Source: an uncultured Veillonellaceae bacterium
Lineage (GTDB): Bacteria > Bacillota > Negativicutes > Veillonellales > Dialisteraceae
Assembly: GCA_958348245.1 (NCBI GenBank)
Contig: CATVYJ010000012.1
Span: 1-39,386, forward strand
DNA length: 39,386 nucleotides
Direction of reading: 5' to 3'
Every line of letters begins with the position of its first letter. The stretch's first letter is position 1. Below the pieces are notes generated by a model. That model was not told the origin of the DNA, did no database searches, and saw nothing but the letters and a program-made list of their open reading frames with translations. A program made the position numbers and the translations under genes. Shown here in pieces: positions 31,238 through 38,198 of the stretch.

Positions 31238-31842
31238 GAGACCGGCGGCGCAGAAGGAACGAATACCGGCCGCGCCGGACGCGGCGGAGCGTCCGCGTCT
31301 TTACGGCGCTTCTCGCGTGCCTCGCGGCGCTGACGTTCTTCGAAGAGGAGCGCATCGTGCCGGAGGCGGTCTTTTACCATCCCACGAAGGAAGTGCGGCG
31401 GCTCATCGACGCGAGCGCGGAGCGGTACTCCCTCAGCCGGGAGCTGCTCCAGTCGGTGATCCTCACGGAAAGCAAATTTGACAATCACGCCGTATCCAGC
31501 ACGGGCGCGGTGGGCATCATGCAGCTCATGCCCGACACGGCGGCGTGGATCGCCGAGCAGAGCGGGCTCCCTGCGGACAATCTGCACAACCCGGAGGAAA
31601 ATATCCCTCTCGGCGCGTGGTATCTGGAGTACCTCATCGGCAAGTACGACGGCAATCTGGTGCTGGCGCTGGCGGCGTACAATGCGGGCCGGGGCAACGT
31701 GGACTCTTGGATGGAGGAGCGGGGCTGGCCGGCGGACTATGCGGACATCGACGGCATTCCCTTCCCGGAGACGAGGGAATTTGTGCGCTCCGTCATCGAG
31801 AACCGGGACTGGATGAAAGGGCAGAACGAAGAGAACTCGTAA
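31234..31842 (+). CDS. Membrane-anchored lytic murein transglycosylase (SLT family)
   Basis: Cleaves peptidoglycan glycan strands to form anhydro ends. The 202-residue product has an Arg-rich N-terminus (12 Arg in 22 residues), a membrane segment (about 20-36), and an SLT domain (about 55-190) with catalytic E79 (ILTESKFDNHA), GAVGIMQLMPDTA, NIPLGAWYL and LALAAYNAGRGNV. The domain order places the enzyme outside the cytoplasmic membrane. ATG 31234 overlaps coaE (ATGA). Confidence 0.92.
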   Translation: MRDRRRRRNEYRPRRTRRSVRVFTALLACLAALTFFEEERIVPEAVFYHPTKEVRRLIDASAERYSLSRELLQSVILTESKFDNHAVSSTGAVGIMQLMPDTAAWIAEQSGLPADNLHNPEENIPLGAWYLEYLIGKYDGNLVLALAAYNAGRGNVDSWMEERGWPADYADIDGIPFPETREFVRSVIENRDWMKGQNEENS

Positions 31843-31853
31843 GAAAGGACGCT

Positions 31854-32534
31854 ATGGAACTGACAGAAGCACAGCAGAAGCGGCGGCAGGGATTTCTGGA
31901 CTGGGACGTGGAGCACCGGCTCCCCGCGGCCATCGGCGACTACCGCCTGCGCCGGGTGGACCGGCAGAACGGGCGCGTGTACACGGCGTTCGCCTACGTG
32001 AGCGATTCCACCGGCTGGGAAGTGAAGGCCATTTTTGACGAAGAGACCATGGACTACATGGTGAAGACCGATTTCCGCCTCTTCGTCATGACCGACATCG
32101 AGCTCATCACGGGCGATTTCGCCGCGTTCCGCGCCTCCGTGGAAGCGCTGCTGGCGAAAAACATGCGCCGCGAGCTCATCGACCGGAAGATTTCCGTGAT
32201 CGTGGAAGGACACGCGTTCACGAAGTGGGACTGGCAGGACGCCCTGCCGGAGACGATCGGCGCGTACCGGCGCATGGTGGACCCGTCGCGGCCCCTCCTC
32301 GGGCTGAACGGCTCGTACATCCTCGCCGTGTACGAATGCGCGGAAAAAGAGCGGGGCATCGTCTTTTTCTACAATATGTTCCGCGACGAGTACTATGCGG
32401 AAATGAGCGCGGAAAAGATCCCGGTCATCATCCACCAGTACGATGCGAAAACCGTGGAGCAGCTGGACAAGCTCATCCGCCGGCGTCTCGCGGGCGATCT
32501 CGAGGATCTTCTGGCGCTTGCGCCGGAGTCGTGA
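31854..32534 (+). CDS. Hypothetical protein with two similar halves
   Basis: I do not recognise the family. The 226-residue product is soluble, acidic and without membrane or signal segments. Two halves look alike: around 24-105 (PAAIGDYRLRR, GWEVKAIFDEETMDYMV, FRASVEALLAKNMRREL) and around 130-220 (PETIGAYRRMV, RGIVFFYNMFRDEYYAE, VEQLDKLIRRRLAGDL). Each runs IG-x-YR, a strand pair with an aromatic-acidic hairpin, then a helix ending in Arg/Leu. It follows the transglycosylase by 11 bases with AGAAAGGA before the ATG, and is the last gene of the polA unit. Confidence 0.75.
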   Translation: MELTEAQQKRRQGFLDWDVEHRLPAAIGDYRLRRVDRQNGRVYTAFAYVSDSTGWEVKAIFDEETMDYMVKTDFRLFVMTDIELITGDFAAFRASVEALLAKNMRRELIDRKISVIVEGHAFTKWDWQDALPETIGAYRRMVDPSRPLLGLNGSYILAVYECAEKERGIVFFYNMFRDEYYAEMSAEKIPVIIHQYDAKTVEQLDKLIRRRLAGDLEDLLALAPES

Positions 32535-32546
32535 AAGAATGGAAAG

Positions 32547-32573
32547 AAAAGCAGGGGGAAGCCTGCTTTTTTT
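32547..32573 (+). terminator. Terminator of the polA-coaE unit
   Basis: AAAAGCAGG (32547-32555) pairs perfectly with CCTGCTTTT (32562-32570) and is followed by more T, 12 bases after the stop. Confidence 0.9.
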
Positions 32574-32621
32574 GTGCGCGTTTCTTTACGGAAACGAAAG
32601 AACACGGCGGGGGTAAAACGA

Positions 32622-32627
32622 TATAAT
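32622..32627 (+). promoter_or_regulatory. -10 box before the second aldo/keto reductase
   Basis: A perfect TATAAT 21 bases before the start codon, with AAGGAGG between. No matching -35 is evident. Confidence 0.45.
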
Positions 32628-32648
32628 GAAAAAAAGGAGGGGTGAGCC

Positions 32649-33455
32649 ATGGAATGGATACAGTTGGAAAACGGAGTGAAGATGCCCCGGCTGGGCCTCG
32701 GCGTGTGGCGCGCGGGCGGCGATACGGAGGCGGCGGTGCGCCTGGCCGCGGAGGCGGGCTACCGGCACATCGACACCGCCGCCATGTACGGCAATGAAGA
32801 GGCGGTGGGCCGCGCCGTGCGGGAGAGCGGCATTCCCCGGGAAGAATTTTTCATTACCACGAAGCTCTGGACCGAGGACGTGCGACGGGGCCGCGCGCGG
32901 GAAGCGCTCATGGACAGCCTCAAGCGCCTCGGCATGGACTATGTGGACCTGTATCTCATCCACTGGCCGGCGGAAGGCTACCGGAAGGCGTGGCAGGATA
33001 TGACCGACCTCTATCACGAAGGATGGTGCCGCGCCATCGGCGTCGCCAATTTTGAAGAAGACCACCTGGCCGCGCTCTGCGGCGTGTCCGACATGAAGCC
33101 CCTCGTGGATCAGTTCGAGTCGCATCCGCTCTTTGCCAATCAGGCGGTGCTCGACGCGTGCCTCCGCCGGCGCATCGCCCCGGTGGCGTACACGCCGCTC
33201 GGCCGGGGGGAAGACCTCGCAGAGGGCACGGTGCGCCGCCTGGCGGCCAAGTACGGCCGCACCCCCGCGCAGATCGTTCTCCGGTGGGAGCTCCAGCGGG
33301 GGCTCTCCGTCATCCCCAAGTCCGTGCACGGGGAGCGCATCCGGGAGAACGCGGCCATTTTCGATTTCAAACTGCGGAAGAAAGACATGGAAGCCATGAA
33401 CCGGCTCGACGAGGGGCGCCGCCTCTCCGCGGACCCGCATCATTTTTCTTTCTGA
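32649..33455 (+). CDS. Aldo/keto reductase (NAD(P)H-dependent)
   Basis: A 268-residue aldo/keto reductase with GLGVW, catalytic tetrad D42, Y47 (IDTAAMYGNE), K72 (ITTKLW) and H105 (LIHWP), and the cofactor motif IPKSVHGERIRENAAIFDF. It is closer to the 2,5-diketogluconate/methylglyoxal-reductase-type sequences than the family member at 10342-11142, with LIHWP and FESHPL rather than LIHEP and SEAHVF. It is a single gene between two terminators; the substrate is unknown. Confidence 0.9.
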   Translation: MEWIQLENGVKMPRLGLGVWRAGGDTEAAVRLAAEAGYRHIDTAAMYGNEEAVGRAVRESGIPREEFFITTKLWTEDVRRGRAREALMDSLKRLGMDYVDLYLIHWPAEGYRKAWQDMTDLYHEGWCRAIGVANFEEDHLAALCGVSDMKPLVDQFESHPLFANQAVLDACLRRRIAPVAYTPLGRGEDLAEGTVRRLAAKYGRTPAQIVLRWELQRGLSVIPKSVHGERIRENAAIFDFKLRKKDMEAMNRLDEGRRLSADPHHFSF

Positions 33456-33465
33456 AGCGCCGGAC

Positions 33466-33491
33466 AGGCAGCCCGAAAGGGCTGCTTTTTT
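33466..33491 (+). terminator. Terminator after the aldo/keto reductase
   Basis: GCAGCCC (33468-33474) pairs with GGGCTGC (33479-33485) around a GAAA tetraloop, followed by a T-run. Confidence 0.92.
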
Positions 33492-33515
33492 TACGCGGCG
33501 CGCCGTTGCCTTTCA

Positions 33516-33618
33516 TGGTATAATAAGGCGCAAGATTGGCCGCCGCGCGCGGCCCGGTTTCAGCTGCTTGACAGCGGGGAGCACCAGGCGCAGCCGGTAC
33601 ATCCCTGGAAAGGAACGT
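33516..33618 (+). promoter_or_regulatory. Promoter and about 95-base GC-rich leader of the ECF transporter operon
   Basis: TGG-TATAAT (33516-33524) is an extended -10. The following leader can form GGCCGC/GCGGCC (33538-33543 with 33549-33554) and GCTG/CAGC (33563-33566 with 33572-33575) hairpins. It matches no riboswitch I know and has no terminator, so I only note possible structure. Confidence 0.5.
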
Positions 33619-34470
33619 ATGGAATCTGTAATGTTTGACATCCGGCACCTGACGCACGCCTACGAGACGGAAGACGGCGCGTCCTTCAAGGCGCTGGACG
33701 ATGTGACCTGCCGCATCCGCAAAGGCGAATTTACCGCCGTCATCGGGACGAACGGCAGCGGCAAGTCGACGCTGGCGCGCCATCTGAACGCGCTGCTCCT
33801 GCCCACGGAGGGGGACATCCTCGTGGAAGGCATGAGCGTGAACGATCCGGAAAACATCTGGCCCATCCGGCAGAAAGTGGGCATGGTTTTTCAGAACCCG
33901 GATAACCAGCTCGTAGCGGCCGTCGTGGAAGAAGAAGTGGCCTTCGGCCCGGAGAATATCGGCGTGCCCCGGGAAGAGATCGTCGCCCGGGTGGACGAGG
34001 CGCTCCGCAAGGTCAATATGGAAGCGTACCGCCATCATTCGCCGGCCATGCTTTCCGGCGGGCAGAAACAGCGCATCGCCATCGCGGGCGTGCTCGCCAT
34101 GAAGCCGGACTGCATCATCCTCGACGAGCCCACGGCCATGCTGGACCCGGTGGGGCGGCGGGAAGTGATGGACACGGTGCACGAGCTGAACCGGAGCGAA
34201 GGCATCTCCGTGGTGCTCATCACCCATTTCATGGAAGAAGCGGTCACGGCGGACCGGGTGCTCGTCGTGCACAAAAGCCGCCTCGTGATGGACGGCACGC
34301 CGCGGGAGGTTTTCTCCCGGCCGGACGAGCTGAAAAAAATCGGCCTCGACGTGCCCGTGCCGGCCGATCTGGCGCACCTGCTCCATCAGAAGGGCATGAA
34401 ACTCCGCGAAGATTGTATGACGGACAAAGAACTGGGAGATGCATTATGGCCATACGCGTCGAAAATATAA
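33619..34470 (+). CDS. ecfA1: Energy-coupling factor transporter ATPase EcfA1
   Basis: One of two ATPases that drive ECF vitamin and metal uptake. The 283-residue product has Walker A GTNGSGKS (43-50), the Q-loop VGMVFQNPDNQLVAAVVEEEVAFGPEN typical of EcfA1, signature LSGGQKQR and Walker B CIILDEPTAMLDP. GAAAGGA precedes ATG 33619; an ATG at 33631 is an alternative. It is followed by ecfA2 with a 25-base overlap. No S-component gene is in the window, so it probably serves several substrate-binding partners encoded elsewhere. Confidence 0.92.
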   Translation: MESVMFDIRHLTHAYETEDGASFKALDDVTCRIRKGEFTAVIGTNGSGKSTLARHLNALLLPTEGDILVEGMSVNDPENIWPIRQKVGMVFQNPDNQLVAAVVEEEVAFGPENIGVPREEIVARVDEALRKVNMEAYRHHSPAMLSGGQKQRIAIAGVLAMKPDCIILDEPTAMLDPVGRREVMDTVHELNRSEGISVVLITHFMEEAVTADRVLVVHKSRLVMDGTPREVFSRPDELKKIGLDVPVPADLAHLLHQKGMKLREDCMTDKELGDALWPYASKI

Positions 34471-35315
34471 CGTACACCTACGGCCGGGGCACGCCGTATG
34501 AAAAGACTGCGCTTTCCGGCGTGGACCTCACCATCGAGCAGGGGGAATTCGTGGGCATCATCGGCCACACGGGCAGCGGGAAATCCACGCTCATCCAGCA
34601 CCTGAACGGCCTCATCCACCCTACGGAAGGGCGCGTCCTCGTAGACGGGGTGGATCTCGCCGGCAAGGGAAAAGAAGTCATGGCCAAGCGCCACTCCGTG
34701 GGCATGGTCTTCCAGTACCCGGAGCAGCAACTCTTTGAAGAGACCGTCGCGCAGGACATCGCCTTCGGCCCGAAAAATCTGGGATGCAGCGAAGAGACCG
34801 TGAAGGAGCGCGTGAAAGAAGCCATGGATTTCGTGGGCCTCGACTACGACACCTACGCCGGGCGTTCCCCATTCCGCCTCTCCGGCGGGCAGATGCGCCG
34901 CGTGGCCATCGCCGGGGTCATCGCCATGAAGCCCGATTTCCTCATCCTGGACGAACCGTCCGCCGGCCTCGACCCGGTGGGGCGGCGGGAAATTTTTTCG
35001 CAGATCAGGAAATGGTACGAAGAGGGGGCCTTCTCGGTCATCCTCGTGTCGCACAATATGGACGACATCGCGCGCCTCGCCACGCGCCTTCTCGTCATGA
35101 GCCATGGGCGGTGCATCCTCGACGGCCGGCCCATGGACCTCTTCCTCCATCACCGGAAAGAACTGGAAGAAGCGGGCGTGGACGTGCCGCCTCTCACGAA
35201 GACGCTCCTCGCGCTGAAAGAACGGGGCATTCCCGTGCCGGAAGAAGCCGTCACCTGCGAAGAGGCGGCGGACGCGCTCTACCGGACGCTCGGAAAGGAG
35301 GGGGCCGCATGCTGA
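34446..35315 (+). CDS. ecfA2: Energy-coupling factor transporter ATPase EcfA2
   Basis: Second ATPase of the ECF module. The 289-residue product has Walker A GHTGSGKS (40-47), Q-loop VGMVFQYPEQQLFEETVAQDIAFGPKNLG typical of EcfA2, signature LSGGQMRR and Walker B FLILDEPSAGLDP. ATG 34446 is preceded by GGGAGATG and lies inside the ecfA1 end. It overlaps ecfT by 7 bases. Confidence 0.93.
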   Translation: MAIRVENITYTYGRGTPYEKTALSGVDLTIEQGEFVGIIGHTGSGKSTLIQHLNGLIHPTEGRVLVDGVDLAGKGKEVMAKRHSVGMVFQYPEQQLFEETVAQDIAFGPKNLGCSEETVKERVKEAMDFVGLDYDTYAGRSPFRLSGGQMRRVAIAGVIAMKPDFLILDEPSAGLDPVGRREIFSQIRKWYEEGAFSVILVSHNMDDIARLATRLLVMSHGRCILDGRPMDLFLHHRKELEEAGVDVPPLTKTLLALKERGIPVPEEAVTCEEAADALYRTLGKEGAAC

Positions 35316-36112
35316 CCGATATCACGCTGGGACAGTACTATCCCGGCAATTCCTTCCTGCACCGGATGGATCCGCGGGCAAAGATCCTCTGCACCATGAT
35401 TTTCATCGTGGCCATTTTCCTGGCAAACAGCCTCTGGTCGTACCTGCTCGTGACGGCGTTCATCCTCGGGAGCATCGCCGTGTCGGGCGTGCCCGTGCGC
35501 ATGGTGGCGAAAGCGGTGAAGCCCCTGTGGCTCATCCTCGTCTTCACCCTGCTCATCCACGTCCTCACCACGCCGGGGACGCCCCTTGCATCCTTCGGGT
35601 GGTTTTCCGTCAGCGAGGAAGGTGTGCGGAACGGCCTTCTCATGACGCTGCGCCTGGTGTACCTCATCGCGTTCTCCTCGCTCCTCACGTACACCACCAG
35701 CCCCATCGTCCTCACCGACGGCATCGAAGCGCTCCTCACGCCGTTCAAGCGCGTCGGCGTGCCGGCGCACGAGCTGGCCATGATGATGACCATCGCCCTC
35801 CGGTTCATCCCGACCCTCCTCGAAGAGACGGACCGCATCATGAAAGCCCAGTCCTCCCGCGGCGCGGATTTCTCCACGGGCAACCTGTGGCAGCGGGCAA
35901 AGAGCATGGTGCCCCTCCTGGTGCCGCTCTTCATCTCCGCCTTCCGCCGGGCGGACGATCTGGCGACGGCCATGGAGGCGCGGTGCTACCGCGGCGGCGA
36001 AGGGCGCACAAAAATGCATCAGCTCGTCTACACCTGGCGGGACGGCGCGGCCTTCGCGGCGGTCGTCCTCGTCACGGCGGCGCTGGCGGGCCTGCGGATA
36101 TTTGCGGCATGA
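35309..36112 (+). CDS. ecfT: Energy-coupling factor transporter transmembrane protein EcfT
   Basis: EcfT links the ATPases to the vitamin-binding S component. The 267-residue product has about five to six membrane helices and the conserved coupling-helix motifs SSRGADFS (about 184-191) and ADDLATAMEARCYRGGEGRT near 213-232. AAAGGAGG precedes the ATG. ecfA1-ecfA2-ecfT-truA is the standard Firmicute arrangement. Confidence 0.93.
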   Translation: MLTDITLGQYYPGNSFLHRMDPRAKILCTMIFIVAIFLANSLWSYLLVTAFILGSIAVSGVPVRMVAKAVKPLWLILVFTLLIHVLTTPGTPLASFGWFSVSEEGVRNGLLMTLRLVYLIAFSSLLTYTTSPIVLTDGIEALLTPFKRVGVPAHELAMMMTIALRFIPTLLEETDRIMKAQSSRGADFSTGNLWQRAKSMVPLLVPLFISAFRRADDLATAMEARCYRGGEGRTKMHQLVYTWRDGAAFAAVVLVTAALAGLRIFAA

Positions 36113-36119
36113 AAGACAG

Positions 36120-36144
36120 AACCTGCGCGCGGCGCAGGTTTTTT
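36120..36144 (+). terminator. Hairpin with T-run between ecfT and truA
   Basis: AACCTGCGC (36120-36128) pairs perfectly with GCGCAGGTT (36132-36140) around a 3-base loop, followed by more T. It should uncouple or reduce truA transcription from the ECF operon. Confidence 0.8.
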
Positions 36145-36176
36145 CGCACGACAAACCAGTCAGAAACGGGGGATGT

Positions 36177-36983
36177 ATGAGAAATATCTGGATCACCGTC
36201 ATGTACGACGGCTCCGCCTTCGCGGGATTTCAGCGGCAGGAAAACGGCCTCGCCGTGCAGGAAGTGCTCGAGCAGGTGCTGGAGCGCCTCACCGGCCGGA
36301 AAACCACCGTATACTTCGTGGCGCGCACCGACGCGGGCGTCCACGCCTACGGGCAGGAATGCACCTTCTATACGGACAGCACCATTCCCGGCGGCCGCTT
36401 CCGCGCCGCCATGAACGCGTACCTGCCTCTCTCCATCCGCGTGCGGGCGAGCCGGGACGTGCCGGAGGACTTTTCCGTGCGGAAAAGGAACACGGGCAAG
36501 ACCTACGGCTATCTCTTCTCTACGGAAAGAGAAGTCAGCCCCTTCCTCCGGCGCTGCGTGTGGGCCGCGGGGCGCAGGCCCGACGCGGACGCCATGCGCG
36601 CTGCAGCGCGCGTCCTCACGGGCACGCACGACTTCACTTCCTTCCGGGGAAACAACTCCGTCCCCGCCAGCCCCGTGCGCACGATCTGGGACATCACCGT
36701 CCGGCAGGAAGGGCCGCTCTTCCGCCTCTACGTCACCGGCGGGGGCTTCCTCTACCACATGGTGCGCAACATCGCCGGCGCGCTCCTCGACGCGGGCACG
36801 GGGAAATACAGCGCGGACGACCTCTCGCGCATCCTCGCCGCGAAAGACCGCACGCAGCTCGGCGCGACCGCGCCCGCCTGCGGCCTCTGCCTCCTCAAAG
36901 TGTACTTCGAGCCCGTTACGGCGGAGCGCATCGCCGAAACCCTCGCCGAGCCCCTCTGGCCCTGGACAGGACCGCTCGCATGA
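36177..36983 (+). CDS. truA: tRNA pseudouridine(38-40) synthase
   Basis: Modifies uridines 38-40 in the tRNA anticodon arm. The 268-residue product has YDGSAFAGFQRQ, the catalytic aspartate D52 in FVARTDAGVHA, and GGGFLYHMVRNIAGALL. ATG 36177 follows a weak GGGGG site. The in-frame ATG 36102 would start inside ecfT and span the terminator, so it is rejected. rplM and rpsI, often next in Firmicutes, are absent. Confidence 0.95.
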   Translation: MRNIWITVMYDGSAFAGFQRQENGLAVQEVLEQVLERLTGRKTTVYFVARTDAGVHAYGQECTFYTDSTIPGGRFRAAMNAYLPLSIRVRASRDVPEDFSVRKRNTGKTYGYLFSTEREVSPFLRRCVWAAGRRPDADAMRAAARVLTGTHDFTSFRGNNSVPASPVRTIWDITVRQEGPLFRLYVTGGGFLYHMVRNIAGALLDAGTGKYSADDLSRILAAKDRTQLGATAPACGLCLLKVYFEPVTAERIAETLAEPLWPWTGPLA

Positions 36984-36989
36984 AATCAG

Positions 36990-37018
36990 AAAACCGCGTG
37001 ACTGCGGTTTCTTTTTTT
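36990..37018 (+). terminator. Terminator after truA
   Basis: AAACCGC (36991-36997) pairs with GCGGTTT (37004-37010), followed by CTTTTTTT. Confidence 0.88.
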
Positions 37019-37120
37019 ATGCGGAAATGGGGCAATCGTATCGTCCGGGCATTTGCCTGTTTGCGCACATCGCCCGGGCGCGGCAGGCATAGCGGTGCTT
37101 TTCCTTCCCCTTATACAGAT

Positions 37121-37230
37121 GAGAGCCTGCATCGCGATGAAAAAATTTTTCCAACAATTCTGCGGATTCACAACGCAAATCCGTACATGTGCGAAATATA
37201 CGAATATTTCCGTTTTTGGAATGCGAGACC
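37121..37230 (-). repeat. Dispersed intergenic repeat, copy Q (inverted)
   Basis: The reverse complement of this segment aligns along its whole length with 720-830, including the ATTCCAA-AACGGAA, TACGGATT-GCGTTGTG and TCCGCAGAAT blocks. It faces copy R on the opposite strand around a centre near 37230, where GGAGCTC marks the dyad. Confidence 0.7.
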
Positions 37231-37400
37231 ATGGAGCTCGTGCTCCTGAAATGGATAAATTCGTGTGTTTGGGACACGTACGGACTCTCTGTGTGAGTCC
37301 GCAATAGAATGAGTGAATCCGTCCGTGTTGCAATGGAGGTCCGCTCCTGATGCAGCAAAAACTTTTTCATCGCGATATGGCTCTGCCTCTGAATACACTG
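37225..37400 (+). repeat. Dispersed intergenic repeat, copy R
   Basis: Bases 37258-37303 match 746-792 (ATTCGTGTGTTT-GGACACGTACGGA and GTCCGCA). 37359-37393 match the far end of copy Q read in reverse (AAAAA-TTTTTCATCGCGAT-GGCTCT). About 50 extra bases interrupt this copy. Confidence 0.65.
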
Positions 37401-37521
37401 ATATGTCCCGCACCGCCAGGGGATCCGCTCCGCCCGGGAAAAAGGAAAAGAAGGAAAAATGCGTATTTCCGCAGAGGGAACGGTTTCGTCAAAAAAGTTT
37501 TTACAATCTGCAAAAAAGGGG

Positions 37522-37550
37522 TAGACAAGCCCGGGGGCCGGTGGTATAAT
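37522..37550 (+). promoter_or_regulatory. Upstream promoter P1 of the tRNA-tuf operon
   Basis: TAGACA (37522-37527), 17 bases, TATAAT (37545-37550), 97 bases before the first tRNA. Confidence 0.75.
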
Positions 37551-37599
37551 CAGTAAACGTGATAGGCCGAATGAAGACCCACGAAAATGAAATACAGGC

Positions 37600-37628
37600 T
37601 TGACAGAGAATTCCTCTTCCGGTATAAT
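37600..37628 (+). promoter_or_regulatory. Strong promoter P2 of the tRNA operon
   Basis: Perfect TTGACA (37600-37605), 17 bases, perfect TATAAT (37623-37628). The start point would be about 10 bases before tRNA-Thr. Tandem promoters fit stable-RNA growth-rate control. Confidence 0.92.
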
Positions 37629-37646
37629 TATTTTCGTCACTTGTCC

Positions 37647-37722
37647 GCTGGCATAGCTCAGTTGGTAGAGCAGCTGATTTGTAATCAGCAGGTCGTAGGT
37701 TCGAGTCCTATTGCCAGCTCCA
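37647..37722 (+). tRNA. tRNA-Thr (anticodon TGT)
   Basis: A 76-base cloverleaf with acceptor GCTGGCA/TGCCAGC, discriminator T, encoded CCA, anticodon stem CTGAT...ATCAG with TGT, and T-arm GTTCGAGTC. Confidence 0.96.
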
Positions 37723-37727
37723 AATGT

Positions 37728-37812
37728 GGACGGATTCCCGAGTGGTTAAAGGGAGCAGACTGTAAATCTGCCGCCATTGGCTTCGTAGGTTCGAATCCTA
37801 CTCCGTCCACCA
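37728..37812 (+). tRNA. tRNA-Tyr (anticodon GTA)
   Basis: An 85-base class II tRNA with a long variable arm. Acceptor GGACGGA/TCCGTCC, discriminator A, encoded CCA, and GTA in the CTGTAAA anticodon loop. Confidence 0.95.
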
Positions 37813-37816
37813 CTAT

Positions 37817-37892
37817 CGCGGGGTGGAGCAGTTGGTAGCTCGTCGGGCTCATAACCCGAAGGCCGCAGGTTCAAGTCCTGCCCCCGCAACCA
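37817..37892 (+). tRNA. Initiator tRNA-fMet (anticodon CAT)
   Basis: A 76-base tRNA with the initiator marks: unpaired C1 against A72 and three G-C pairs in the anticodon stem (CGGG...CCCG) around CTCATAA. CCA is encoded. Confidence 0.95.
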
Positions 37893-37894
37893 TG

Positions 37895-37916
37895 TTATAT
37901 AATTCAATTTATATAA
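37895..37916 (+). repeat. AT-rich inverted repeat in the tRNA spacer
   Basis: TTATATAA occurs at 37895-37902 and 37909-37916 in the 26-base spacer between fMet and Thr tRNAs. It is a likely soft site for RNase processing of the polycistronic transcript. Confidence 0.5.
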
Positions 37917-37918
37917 AT

Positions 37919-37994
37919 GCTGATATAGCTCAGTCGGTAGAGCGTATCCTTGGTAAGGATAAGGTCACCAGTTCAATCCTGGTTATCAGCTCCA
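37919..37994 (+). tRNA. tRNA-Thr (anticodon GGT)
   Basis: A 76-base cloverleaf with acceptor GCTGATA/TATCAGC, encoded CCA, anticodon stem ATCCT...AGGAT with GGT. Confidence 0.96.
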
Positions 37995-37995
37995 T

Positions 37996-38072
37996 GGCGG
38001 CTTAGCTCAGTTGGCTAGAGCAAGCGGTTCATACCCGCTGTGTCCGGAGTTCAAATCTCTGAGCCGCCACCA
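37996..38072 (+). tRNA. tRNA-Met elongator (anticodon CAT)
   Basis: A 77-base tRNA with acceptor GGCGGCT/AGCCGCC, discriminator A, encoded CCA, and CAT in TTCATAC. It lacks the initiator features. A CAT anticodon could also mean tRNA-Ile2 after lysidine modification, but the body resembles elongator Met. Confidence 0.88.
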
Positions 38073-38084
38073 CAAATCAGGAAG

Positions 38085-38106
38085 AAAGCCCGCAGGGGCT
38101 TTTTTT
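38085..38106 (+). terminator. Terminator between the tRNA cluster and tuf
   Basis: AAAGCCC (38085-38091) pairs with GGGCTTT (38096-38102) around GCAG, followed by T residues. Confidence 0.88.
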
Positions 38107-38126
38107 CGTGCGCCGTCCGCCGTTTC

Positions 38127-38155
38127 TTGTATCCCCTTGACTTTCTATGTATAAT
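38127..38155 (+). promoter_or_regulatory. tuf promoter
   Basis: TTGTAT (38127-38132), 17 bases, TATAAT (38150-38155). With the terminator upstream, tuf can be expressed independently of the tRNAs. Confidence 0.75.
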
Positions 38156-38198
38156 AATGGGAGCAGATTGTTTTTGCACAAAAAATGGAGGAATTGAA

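Larger units (their letters stand above)
36984..37646. other. Non-coding region with repeats and tRNA promoters
   Basis: This 663-base region has no credible gene; its open frames follow the repeat sequence on both strands. It holds the truA terminator, an imperfect palindrome of about 280 bases made of two inverted repeat copies (37121-37230 and 37225-37400), and two promoters for the tRNA-tuf operon. Confidence 0.8.

Noticed and set aside
33525..33618. Riboswitch before the ECF operon
   Set aside because: The leader is too short for a cobalamin riboswitch and matches no aptamer motif that I know; only generic hairpins are visible.
37587..37838. Small reading frame over the first tRNAs
   Set aside because: It translates tRNA-Thr and tRNA-Tyr sequence; a common annotation artefact.
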